Notes: generated by a model not told the origin, from the sequence alone. 8,308 nt of DNA from an uncultured Actinomycetes bacterium (GCA_913061025.1 CAJXUJ010000047.1:1-8308), one strand, 5' to 3'; shown: positions 1 to 6,719, counted from the first letter of the stretch. Translations and numbers: made by a program.

Positions 1-1241
1 CGGGCCAACGCGACCGCCAAGGTCACGGGAAGCACCGTGGCGACAACAGCGGCAAGAAGTAAGGCGGAGGTGACCTGCGCGTTGCCGATGAAGATGACCG
101 CTGGCACCGCTACGAGTGCGAGGGCGGCCACGAGGTAGGGGCTTGGGCTCTGCTCACCGGTCCATAGACGCGTACCCCGCTCCGCAAACAGCGAGTGATC
201 GCGATTCCGTCTCCGGTCGTGATCGGAGACGGGGTTTGTTGAGGCGGGGTTTGTGTAGATGGGATCAATGAATTGCCCACTCAGGGGTAGGGCGATGGAC
301 GATGCACCGATTGCCCGGATCCCTGCCACCGCATGTCTCGCATCGACAGGTGCTGGAGTGCCGACCTCAAGGTCAATGTGGAGTGAACGCTCGTTGACGC
401 GAGCGTGGGCAACGAGGTTGTCGCTCTGATTCGCATTCGTATCCGCGGTGTTTATGAGCCAGCGGTGAAACTCCAACAGCACGGCTGCGTCGAGCAGATT
501 ATTCGAAGCGTCGAGGGCCTTGGCCGAGTCATCCAGAACCAATTGGATCCCCAGAGCTTCGGCCGCGGCAGTGATGCCGGTGGCAACCGAGGTTGGATGC
601 ATTCGGTGGCTCAGCGGGCGGAGGGTTTCGTCTACGAAGTTCTCGAGGACACGAGCCGCCGATGAGTTGTCCATTGCACTGACACGTGCCGCGATTCGGT
701 CGAGTGGCACGCGCACCCGACGAGTGATGGTGTCGATTTCCTGGCTGGTTTCCGTTGCCTCAATTTCCTTGAGGAGCGAGTTGGTTATCCGTACTGCTTG
801 GAGCGCAGGCGCCAGTTCATTGCGGATGCGTTGTGCTTCTTTGCGGTAGGTCGCGATTTCATCAATCATGAAGGCGAGGATGTAGATGTTGAGGATTCGC
901 ACGGCTACGACGATCCCGATCACGAACGGTGCTCTGTCCTGTGCCAGGCCAACGATTCCCAGGACTGCTATCAGGGTGATGCTTCCCACGATGCTTGCTA
1001 GGCCGTACTGGATAAACCATCGTCCGCGGGTGTCGACGGATAGTTCCCGCGCGGTGAGGAACCGCAACGCCAGCAGCTCGCTCGCCAGCATGGCCCCACC
1101 CGCGAGAGTGATGAGTAGGGCGAATCGCCACGGATCCATATCCCATCGATCGAAGAAGGCGAGCATGAACGCGACGATGGCCAGTGCCAGCACGATGAAG
1201 GGAATCGCGTTGGGTCTGCGCCACTTCCGGTCGGACGTCAT
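1..1241 (-). CDS. Membrane sensor histidine-kinase-like protein (C-terminal part beyond window)
   Basis: The reading frame runs from an ATG at 1241 to the left edge without a stop: 413 codons seen, C-terminus missing. Four hydrophobic segments lie at about residues 12-30, 39-62, 76-100 and 105-126. A charged helical stretch follows (127-210) and ends in LRPLSHRMHP (207-216); His212 is the candidate phospho-acceptor of a DHp-like helix. Residues 246-322 resemble a worn kinase ATPase domain: an N-box-like LLEFHRWLINTADTNA and a G-box-like GIRAIGASS, but no clear DxG. A polar, Arg-rich linker (330-365) leads into a second membrane domain from 368. Any intact ATPase domain must lie outside the window. 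The start overlaps the response-regulator stop as ATGA, which implies coupled translation and a cognate pair. That it is a membrane sensor partnered with this regulator is well supported; kinase activity is inferred. The gene is the last visible member of the minus-strand cluster. Confidence 0.75.
   Translation of the reverse strand, partial: MTSDRKWRRPNAIPFIVLALAIVAFMLAFFDRWDMDPWRFALLITLAGGAMLASELLALRFLTARELSVDTRGRWFIQYGLASIVGSITLIAVLGIVGLAQDRAPFVIGIVVAVRILNIYILAFMIDEIATYRKEAQRIRNELAPALQAVRITNSLLKEIEATETSQEIDTITRRVRVPLDRIAARVSAMDNSSAARVLENFVDETLRPLSHRMHPTSVATGITAAAEALGIQLVLDDSAKALDASNNLLDAAVLLEFHRWLINTADTNANQSDNLVAHARVNERSLHIDLEVGTPAPVDARHAVAGIRAIGASSIALPLSGQFIDPIYTNPASTNPVSDHDRRRNRDHSLFAERGTRLWTGEQSPSPYLVAALALVAVPAVIFIGNAQVTSALLLAAVVATVLPVTLAVALA
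207..232. repeat. Inverted repeat inside kinase-like gene
   Basis: A perfect 9-bp inverted repeat (CCGTCTCCG / CGGAGACGG) is separated by 8 nt. It falls in the polar linker of the kinase-like protein, between the first degenerate kinase module and the second membrane domain. Right beside it, CGGGGTTTGT occurs twice, at 230-239 and 245-254, with a 15-bp period that encodes a TNPAS/TNPVS five-residue repeat. It may be only codon-driven chance. It has no T tract, so I do not call it a terminator. Confidence 0.4.
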
Positions 1242-1957
1242 CGGCTATCTGGTGAGCGGAGGGGGCGTGCGCGGGTGGTGCTCCTGAGATAGAGGGCAAC
1301 GCACGCAACTCGCGCATTGATGTCCTTGGTGTGCGGATCGATACCCAAAGTCCGGATGATGTCCGAGACGACCGATTCCACTGACCGGACGCTCAAGACG
1401 AGATGCTCGGCGATGTGTTGGTTCGACCAGCCGTTGGCCATCAGGGTCAGGACTTCCGACTGGCGTGATGTGAGACCCATGAGTGGTCCGGATGCGCGCG
1501 GGGCAAGGGCGTCGGTCAAAGTCGAATCGACCACGAGGTCACCGGCTACGGCGCCGCGAATCGCTAACTGGAGTTGTCCTAGGTCAGCGACGCTCGTCTT
1601 CAGCAGGTAGGCCCAGCCGACTCCGCCCGTCGTGGGCGCATCGGCGAGCAGTGATGGCATCGCGAAGTTGGACAGCAGTACCACCCCACGAACCTTCCGG
1701 GCCGACGCGAGACGGGTTGCGAGAGCGAATCCGTCCTCGCCATCGCCGAGGTCTATGTCGGTCAGCAGTACATCGGCGTGGATGTCGGGAGCCCGGTCTC
1801 GAAGTTCCTCGGCTGTTGCGAACGACGCCACGACGCGGATGTCCGGGAGTCGGCTGACCAGTCCGGTGCACAGCAGTTCGCGGTAGAGAGGTTCGTCTTC
1901 GACAACAATCGTGTCGAGAACGGCGTTCATGCGTCCATTGTGTCCCGGATCGCTCAC
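1238..1957 (-). CDS. NarL/LuxR-type response regulator
   Basis: DNA-binding response regulator of a two-component system, 239 aa from the GTG at 1957. The receiver domain (about 14-140) shows the acidic pair E20-D21 in VVEDE, phospho-acceptor D67 in LLTDIDL, switch Ser96 in VVLLSNF and Lys120 in AYLLKTS. The C-terminal LuxR helix-turn-helix (about 162-206) begins LTSRQSEVL and continues through SNQHIAEHL and SVRSVESVV. The GTG overlaps the stop of the upstream YHYH gene as GTGA. An ATG at 1930 (residue 10) would give a more typical receiver N-terminus (MNAVLDTIVVEDE) and is a credible alternative; neither start has a good Shine-Dalgarno sequence. The stop overlaps the ATG of the kinase-like gene, so the two are probably cognate. 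A role controlling its own cluster is inferred from position only. Confidence 0.92.
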   Translation of the reverse strand: MSDPGHNGRMNAVLDTIVVEDEPLYRELLCTGLVSRLPDIRVVASFATAEELRDRAPDIHADVLLTDIDLGDGEDGFALATRLASARKVRGVVLLSNFAMPSLLADAPTTGGVGWAYLLKTSVADLGQLQLAIRGAVAGDLVVDSTLTDALAPRASGPLMGLTSRQSEVLTLMANGWSNQHIAEHLVLSVRSVESVVSDIIRTLGIDPHTKDINARVACVALYLRSTTRARPLRSPDSR

Positions 1958-3000
1958 GCGCGAGGCGGTCTCGGCCGACCGGGTGCACCCTGGGGTCGTT
2001 GACCACCGGGCCCGGGTTGTCCACCGGAGGGAGCGCCAGGCTGTCCATTAGTCGGACCGTTGCCTGCGGCACCCCCACCGGACTTAACGAAGGAGTCGGC
2101 GATGCTGCCGATGAATGCCCGGGGGATCACCGGGTAGTCCTTCGTCAGGATGTAGGCGTAGGTGCCCTTGGGGAACTCGGGAGTCTTCTGAAATCGACCG
2201 TTCGCGGCATCCAGATCGCCGGAACCCTCGATGTATTCGTAGTCCTCGTTGTAGTCCCCGTTGTAGCGTCCACCTGGCCCGCTAGGGCGGGTACCGGACT
2301 TGAGTTGGTAGGACGATGTCAAGCGCGTGAGACCACTCTTTCGATTTCTCGGCTTCTTATAGCCGCGGTCTAGGTAGATCGGGAAGCCATCGCCGGCCCA
2401 TCCGATCAACGGGGAGTGGCCTTTGCGGGAAATCGTGTCGACGAGTCCGTCGGGAATACCGTGGTAGTGGTACGCGCCGGTTGGCTGCACGTGCGCATCG
2501 TTCTCGTCGAGGCCGAGGTCGATTCCACTCCCGAGTGCGTTGTAACTCCAGCCGGAATTGCGATCGCTGTTGTACCACTCGGCGGCGAGTGGATCGAACA
2601 GCACGCCGTTCACTGCGATTCCGAAGGGCTGGGGAATCGTGTACGTCTCGGCGCTCTTGCCCTGACTCGGGCTGCTGGGGAAGGAGTAGTCGTAATCCTG
2701 GGCCGAGATGGCGTTTGGATTCGAGGAGTTCGGAAACTGTCCCGTGCTGTGATTGGGAATCCCGTTACTACGGATTCGGCGGACGCCGTTCGCTACGGAA
2801 ACGTCCACCACGCATCCGGTGGCGGCATCTTCGAACGAGTAGCTTCCCGTTACATCCGAAACAAACGTGTCCGCTGCGTACGAGGGACTGGTACGCAACA
2901 CGAGGCCGGTGGTTCCGGCCGCGGTGATCACCAAACTCGAGCCCAGGCTGCCCATCAGGAAGCCTCGACGCGAAACACCATTCACGCCGTTGTTGTTCAC
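1954..3000 (-). CDS. Tat-exported YHYH-domain protein
   Basis: A 348-aa protein with a twin-arginine signal (SRRGFL at 10-15, hydrophobic run to about 38, probable cleavage near SYAA, 40-43). The mature part carries the hallmark of the YHYH family, GAYHYHG with YHYH at 177-180. This is followed by HSPLIGWAGDGFPIY (195-209) and the closing YAYILTKDYPVIPRAFIG (281-298), all typical of the domain. Family function is not established; the conserved His/Tyr residues suggest metal binding or catalysis. The last 40 residues are a disordered Gly/Pro/Gln-rich tail (about 308-348). The GTG start at 3000 is supported by a GGAGG 7 nt upstream. It lies 20 bp after the sulfatase stop, and its stop overlaps the regulator start as GTGA, so it sits mid-operon. 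Tat export suggests folding or cofactor loading in the cytoplasm. Family assignment is strong; role is unknown. Confidence 0.9.
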   Translation of the reverse strand: MNNNGVNGVSRRGFLMGSLGSSLVITAAGTTGLVLRTSPSYAADTFVSDVTGSYSFEDAATGCVVDVSVANGVRRIRSNGIPNHSTGQFPNSSNPNAISAQDYDYSFPSSPSQGKSAETYTIPQPFGIAVNGVLFDPLAAEWYNSDRNSGWSYNALGSGIDLGLDENDAHVQPTGAYHYHGIPDGLVDTISRKGHSPLIGWAGDGFPIYLDRGYKKPRNRKSGLTRLTSSYQLKSGTRPSGPGGRYNGDYNEDYEYIEGSGDLDAANGRFQKTPEFPKGTYAYILTKDYPVIPRAFIGSIADSFVKSGGGAAGNGPTNGQPGAPSGGQPGPGGQRPQGAPGRPRPPRA

Positions 3001-3007
3001 TGCAACG

Positions 3008-3012
3008 CCTCC
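3008..3012 (-). promoter_or_regulatory. Shine-Dalgarno of the YHYH gene
   Basis: On the minus strand GGAGG lies 7 nt before the GTG at 3000, inside the 20-bp gap after the sulfatase stop. It fixes the GTG as the start, and shows that this gene has its own strong ribosome site within the cluster. Confidence 0.8.
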
Positions 3013-3020
3013 GTTGTCAA

Positions 3021-4997
3021 CTAGGAGCTCACCGTGGCAGCACCCGCGAAGGGGAACTGCTGCGTGGTGCCGTCAGCCCACGGTTGGTACGTCGGTTCGA
3101 GGCGTTTTGCTGCCCGCTCCGCGTCAAGAAGCTTCTGCATGATCGCGAGCACCGGCTGATGATCGGCAACTCCGTAGAGATTGAGCATCTCCGTCGGATC
3201 CTTTGTGACGTTGTATAGCTCGAACTGATCGTCCGGTGGGGCGATCTCGCCGGGTCCGGGGTTGAGTGACTTGACGGTCGTGACCGCGACCCGCTCACCG
3301 GGCTGGTTGTACACGCCCGGAACGAAGGTACGCACGTCTTGGACGCCCGGTGTAGTCCAGTACTGCGGGTTATCCCAGTACCGGGAGTACTTCCACTTCT
3401 CGATGGCGCCACCAAGGCCGGTGGGAAGGTGGGCGACCACTGTTTCGACACAGTTCGGTTGTTCCACGGGCTCGTAGGCGGTGCCCAAGATCGAGATGGC
3501 GCTTGTGCTCTTGAAGGGTTGATCGTCGGTCATGTAGTAAACCGGCTGGTCGCGCAGCGATGCAGGATCGTCCTCGCCGAGCAGGATCCCCGATAGGTCA
3601 CGGCCGGGAAGTCGGCGGACCTGCGTGTGGGTGTTTCGCAGTTCTTTCGCGATGGCTACTTCGTCGAGACCGGCGAGTCCGAGCATCGTTGGGATCAAGT
3701 CCGCATGGCTGGTCAGCACGTCGGAAGCCTGAGCCCGGGGGAACAGTTCCGGATTGTGGAAGACGAACGGCACTCGGAGGATTTCGTCGTAGGCGTTATG
3801 CCACTTCTGGAACATGCCACCGTGGGCGCCGAGCATCTCACCGTGATCGGACATGAAGATGACGATGGTGTCGCGGTACTGCTTGCGATTGGACATCAGT
3901 GCGTTCATCACGCTGCCGATGTGATCGTCAACTTCCTTTTGCAGTTGGTAGTAGAAGCGGTGGTACATCTCATTGTTGTTCAGCGGCTGGAATCCGAACG
4001 GATACTGATCAACGAAACTTCCCTGGGCGGTTGGTTTGCGCGAGAGATCCTCGTTCTCCGATGCGCGGTAGGCCGGAGTGAAGAGATCTCTCGGAACGTT
4101 GGAACCCACGAGTTGCTGGGGAAGATAGAAGGCATCTCGTGTTCCCTGCGCCTGCGCCTGAGCCGAGGCAGCGAGAGTGAATCGACCCCAGAGTGTGATG
4201 TCGTGTGGGTTGACGAATGAGGTCACGAGTAGCCATGGCTTATCGGAGCTGCGGAGCCTTTGGAGTTGCTCGACGCTCATCTCGGCATACGCCTTGTCGC
4301 GGCCTCGTCCAAACCACGCGGACGAGCCGGAATTGAGCGGATTGCTGCCGTGCGGCTCCGGGCCGATGAATCCGGTGAACCCGAACTTGTCCAGCATTTC
4401 GGCCTCGAGGTAAATGTCCTCGAGGTATCGATCGCGGGAGCCGGTATCGGTGTACGACGGCATCGGGTTGTACGAACCAGGCTGGTAGAGGTCGGCATCC
4501 GAGACGTGCCACTTGCCCTTCCAGTAGGTGTCGTAGCCACCGGCACGGAAGTAGTTGCCGAGAGTGGGGACGGTGCCGGGTTCAAGCCAGTACAGGTCTT
4601 CCTCAATCGCACTCTTGGCAGCCCCCGATGTTTGCGAAACGCCGTGGAGAGATGGGTACTGACCCGTGTAGATGGACGCACGGCTCGGCTGGCATGCCGC
4701 AGACATGATGTGGTGCTCGGTGAAGTCGAAACCTTGGCTGCGGATAAGGCGTTGGGCCGGGAGGTTTGCGGCCCGCCATGCGCGTAGCGCCGGTGATTCG
4801 TACGCCGGGGCGGTGCGCATCTCGTCGACCATGATGATGAGGAAGTTCGGTCGCCGGCTGAGTCGACCCCGTGGTCGGAAGGGCTGGCTGGCGGCAGCGG
4901 ACGAGGTGGCCATCGCGGCGGCACCCGTGGCGGCCACACCGGCGACTCCCGCGGCCTGGAGAAGGCGCCTGCGACTGATGTTCGGTGTATTGCTCAT
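3021..4997 (-). CDS. Tat-exported sulfatase (formylglycine type)
   Basis: A 658-aa sulfatase of the alkaline-phosphatase superfamily that hydrolyses sulfate esters; the substrate cannot be told. The Tat signal is ISRRRLLQ (7-14) with an Ala-rich core to about 37. The catalytic core has NFLIIMVDEMR (51-61), formylglycine Cys102 in the CxPSR signature CQPSRASIYTGQ (102-113), GKWH (161-164), NPHD with His265, SDHGEMLG (383-390) and Lys398. These match the metal and sulfate ligands of arylsulfatases, except that the usual first Asp-Asp pair is D58-E59. A formylglycine-generating enzyme would be needed and is not in the window. Cytoplasmic modification before Tat export fits the Tat signal. The ATG at 4997 has GAAGGA 7 nt upstream. 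It begins 18 bp after the protease stop and is followed 20 bp later by the YHYH gene. Family is certain, exported location very likely, substrate open. Confidence 0.96.
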   Translation of the reverse strand: MSNTPNISRRRLLQAAGVAGVAATGAAAMATSSAAASQPFRPRGRLSRRPNFLIIMVDEMRTAPAYESPALRAWRAANLPAQRLIRSQGFDFTEHHIMSAACQPSRASIYTGQYPSLHGVSQTSGAAKSAIEEDLYWLEPGTVPTLGNYFRAGGYDTYWKGKWHVSDADLYQPGSYNPMPSYTDTGSRDRYLEDIYLEAEMLDKFGFTGFIGPEPHGSNPLNSGSSAWFGRGRDKAYAEMSVEQLQRLRSSDKPWLLVTSFVNPHDITLWGRFTLAASAQAQAQGTRDAFYLPQQLVGSNVPRDLFTPAYRASENEDLSRKPTAQGSFVDQYPFGFQPLNNNEMYHRFYYQLQKEVDDHIGSVMNALMSNRKQYRDTIVIFMSDHGEMLGAHGGMFQKWHNAYDEILRVPFVFHNPELFPRAQASDVLTSHADLIPTMLGLAGLDEVAIAKELRNTHTQVRRLPGRDLSGILLGEDDPASLRDQPVYYMTDDQPFKSTSAISILGTAYEPVEQPNCVETVVAHLPTGLGGAIEKWKYSRYWDNPQYWTTPGVQDVRTFVPGVYNQPGERVAVTTVKSLNPGPGEIAPPDDQFELYNVTKDPTEMLNLYGVADHQPVLAIMQKLLDAERAAKRLEPTYQPWADGTTQQFPFAGAATVSS

Positions 4998-5003
4998 GGG
5001 AGA

Positions 5004-5010
5004 TTCCTTC
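5004..5010 (-). promoter_or_regulatory. Shine-Dalgarno of the sulfatase gene
   Basis: On the minus strand GAAGGAA lies about 6-7 nt before the ATG at 4997, within the 18-bp gap after the protease stop. It supports the chosen start, which gives a complete Tat signal peptide. Confidence 0.75.
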
Positions 5011-5015
5011 TCTTC

Positions 5016-6104
5016 CTATCGCGGGTCGCTGATGTAAACATTGCCGGTGATGGTGTTGTAGGTGACGACGTTGTCGAAGTAGAGCTCATTGCCGACGATG
5101 ATCCGCGCTTGACCGCGGGGGATAACGCGGGTCAGGTTCACCGAAGGCCGGTTTCCGGCTCGATACGAGATTCCGGCGAAGGCTGAACCGGGTTCGGCCC
5201 AACTCACCTGGGTACCGCGGCGCAGATTGCCGTCGTCGTTGGTCTTGAGTGTCCGAAAACGGGCGCCGCGGACACGGGTGATGTTGAACGCTGCATCCAA
5301 TTGCGTGGGTAGGCAGACTTCCGGGCGTTTGCCAAAACTCCAACAGCCGGGGGTTGCTTGGTCATTCCAGAGCAGCGCCCCATTCGCGTCCTGTCCTTCG
5401 TAGGGCATATCAAGCGACATCGTGGATTCCAGCGGCGGCTCGGCGCCGAGCACGATTTCCCCACGTCGTGCGGATGCATCGGTGCGCGTGCGCTGGAAGT
5501 GGATGCTCCACCGCATGCCGAGCACTCCGGGGAGTGCGGAAAACGGATTCACCAGGCCTTCGCCCTTGGTGCCGATGCCGAGAAGTCCGTAGACGCCCTG
5601 GTTGGTCCATTGGCGAAGGTAGGGATTCGAGCCGGTGGCGGTGATGAAGGGGACGTTGGTGGTGGTGGTCACTCCGTTGAAGGTCATGGGCGCCCCACCG
5701 CGCAGCCCCCGGACCTTGCCCAGGGTTTCCGTGTCAAGGGAGATACGAGTGTCGGACTGACGGACCTGCGCCGGCTTTCGGTCCCAGACGCCCGGGAACA
5801 GGACGAGTCCGGAGAAGCCGGTGTCGACGATTACCCGAATCGGAGCTGAATTCCCGACCCGCATGAGGATGGTGCCGTTCTGTCCACCGCGACCAGGTGT
5901 GTCCACGGTGCGGACCGGGATGGACACGGTGGGTGGCTCGGTTGCGGCCGTGGATGTGCTCGACGGTGCATCCGGGTCAAGGGTGCCTAGGTTGTCGAGT
6001 ATGTCCGCTGCGTGGGCGGGCGTGACGATGCTGACGGTGACGACCATCGCGACGGCCGAGGTGGCGGCAACGAGGGCCCGGGCAAACGTAGGCCGGGTGC
6101 GCAT
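5016..6104 (-). CDS. Secreted pepsin-like aspartic protease
   Basis: A 362-aa protein with a Sec signal peptide (hydrophobic about 9-28, cleavage near PAHA-AD, 29-34) and a Ser/Thr/Pro-rich linker (41-60). First active-site loop is VIVDTGFSGLVLFPG, with catalytic D94 in DTG (94-96). The flap and core show YGLLGIG (172-178). The end of the fold, VGNELYFDNVVTYN and GNVYIS (337-358), resembles the final strands of pepsin-type enzymes. The second active-site Asp is probably D270, but there the motif reads DAA (270-272), not DTG. Cys254 and Cys264 just before it could form a disulfide. The overall layout recalls the secreted aspartic proteases of mycobacteria (PecA-like), without a PE domain. No Shine-Dalgarno precedes the ATG at 6104; a TACCGT box at 6115-6110 lies only 5 nt upstream. 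It heads the five-gene cluster. Fold is likely; activity is uncertain because of the second motif. Confidence 0.82.
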   Translation of the reverse strand: MRTRPTFARALVAATSAVAMVVTVSIVTPAHAADILDNLGTLDPDAPSSTSTAATEPPTVSIPVRTVDTPGRGGQNGTILMRVGNSAPIRVIVDTGFSGLVLFPGVWDRKPAQVRQSDTRISLDTETLGKVRGLRGGAPMTFNGVTTTTNVPFITATGSNPYLRQWTNQGVYGLLGIGTKGEGLVNPFSALPGVLGMRWSIHFQRTRTDASARRGEIVLGAEPPLESTMSLDMPYEGQDANGALLWNDQATPGCWSFGKRPEVCLPTQLDAAFNITRVRGARFRTLKTNDDGNLRRGTQVSWAEPGSAFAGISYRAGNRPSVNLTRVIPRGQARIIVGNELYFDNVVTYNTITGNVYISDPR

Positions 6105-6156
6105 GGGGCACGGTAGGCATGAAGCAGGAGGAAAGTCATCGGCTGCCAGCTATGAA

Positions 6157-6170
6157 CCGTGCTAGCACGG
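6157..6170. promoter_or_regulatory. Perfect 14-bp palindrome, candidate operator
   Basis: CCGTGCTAGCACGG is its own reverse complement and sits in the 88-bp gap between the peroxidase stop and the protease start, 52 bp upstream of that ATG. A perfect dyad of this size in the only sizeable gap of the minus strand fits a dimeric repressor or activator site for the cluster. As RNA it could fold to a 5-bp stem with a CTAG loop, but no U tract follows, so a terminator is less likely. The rest of the gap shows no convincing -10/-35 pair or other element. Confidence 0.45.
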
Positions 6171-6192
6171 ACGCCCGCGGACAGGGAGGGGC

Positions 6193-6678
6193 TTAGGAGT
6201 CCCTGAGCATTTCTTCAGCGTCGATCTTGACCATCTCCGGGTCGGTCTTGGGTGCGTAGCGCTTGACGGTGGTGCCGTCGGGCGAGACGAGGAATTTGGT
6301 GAAGTTCCACTTGATGGACGACCCGAGTAGACCGCCGGCCTTCTCCTTCAAGAAGGCGAACACGGGATGGGTCTTCGATCCGTTGACATCGACCTTGCTG
6401 GAGAGCGGAAACGTGACGCCGTAGTTCACTTCGCAGAAGTCCTTGATCTGTGCATCGTCGCCGGGCTCTTGGTGAGCAAACTGGTCGCAGGGAAAACCGA
6501 TCACCACCAGGTCGGGGCCGAGTTCCTCGTAGATCTCCTGGAGGCCCTTGTACTGGGGCGTGAAGCCGCACTTGCTCGCAGTGTTGACGATCAGCAGTGG
6601 CTTTCCCTCGTACTGCTTGAGGGAAACCTCCTCGCCGGTATTGGAGGTGAAAGTGAGGTCGTAGATCGAGTCGGCCAT
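6193..6678 (-). CDS. Glutathione-peroxidase-family thiol peroxidase
   Basis: A 161-aa cytoplasmic peroxidase that reduces H2O2 or organic hydroperoxides. The peroxidatic Cys37 lies in VNTASKCGFTPQY (Cys version, not selenocysteine). GFPCDQFAHQEPG (61-73) supplies Gln70 and Cys64; KWNFTKF (123-129) supplies Trp124 and Asn125, completing the catalytic tetrad. Cys82 in DFCEVNYGVTFPL is placed like the resolving Cys of thioredoxin-dependent family members. Electrons therefore probably come from thioredoxin, and actinobacteria generally use mycothiol rather than glutathione. Length is normal and there is no signal peptide. The ATG at 6678 gives the usual N-terminus; the only ribosome-site hint, GGAG, is just 2 nt from it. 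It is divergent from the hydrolase gene, 41 bp from that start. The 88-bp gap to the protease suggests it may be a separate transcription unit. Confidence 0.95.
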   Translation of the reverse strand: MADSIYDLTFTSNTGEEVSLKQYEGKPLLIVNTASKCGFTPQYKGLQEIYEELGPDLVVIGFPCDQFAHQEPGDDAQIKDFCEVNYGVTFPLSSKVDVNGSKTHPVFAFLKEKAGGLLGSSIKWNFTKFLVSPDGTTVKRYAPKTDPEMVKIDAEEMLRDS

Positions 6679-6706
6679 GACTCCATTGTGCGCCAGTGGA
6701 GGCGTC

Positions 6707-6712
6707 TACGCT
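6707..6712 (+). promoter_or_regulatory. Candidate -10 box for leaderless HAD hydrolase gene
   Basis: TACGCT matches the actinobacterial TANNNT -10 pattern and ends 7 nt before the ATG at 6720, so transcription could start at or next to the start codon. No Shine-Dalgarno is suitably placed for that ATG (GGAGG at 6698-6702 is 17 nt away), which fits leaderless initiation. No clear -35 box is seen. Confidence 0.4.
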
Positions 6713-6719
6713 CGTTCGT

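Noticed and set aside
862..1317. 151-aa minus-strand reading frame across the kinase/regulator junction
   Set aside because: It is out of frame with both the regulator and the kinase-like gene, which explain this stretch with recognisable domains and an ATGA overlap; the protein is Arg/His/Pro-rich as shadow frames in GC-rich DNA are.
1981..2015. Perfect 10-bp palindromes GGGTGCACCC (1981-1990) and CCGGGCCCGG (2006-2015) upstream of the regulator start
   Set aside because: Both lie in the Gly/Pro/Arg codons of the YHYH tail, where GGN/CCN runs give such palindromes by composition; no independent sign of an operator.
2416..3024. 202-aa plus-strand frame opposite the YHYH gene
   Set aside because: Antisense shadow of a gene with Tat signal, ribosome site and YHYH motif; no start signal of its own.
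4260..4939. Long overlapping frames on both strands inside the sulfatase gene (220 aa minus, 175 aa plus)
   Set aside because: The sulfatase frame has full catalytic motifs throughout; the alternatives are compositionally biased and show no domain.
6157..6170. Palindrome as a rho-independent terminator of the peroxidase gene
   Set aside because: Only a 5-bp stem can form with a 4-nt loop and no U tract follows on the minus strand.
6119..6196. 25-codon plus-strand frame in the gap between protease and peroxidase genes
   Set aside because: No usable Shine-Dalgarno, polar low-information peptide, and it runs over the end of the peroxidase gene; probably chance.
6696..6719. GTG at 6696 as start of the HAD hydrolase
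   Set aside because: No ribosome site precedes it and it adds eight residues before the usual family N-terminus; the ATG at 6720 with a -10-like box 7 nt upstream is preferred, though not proven.
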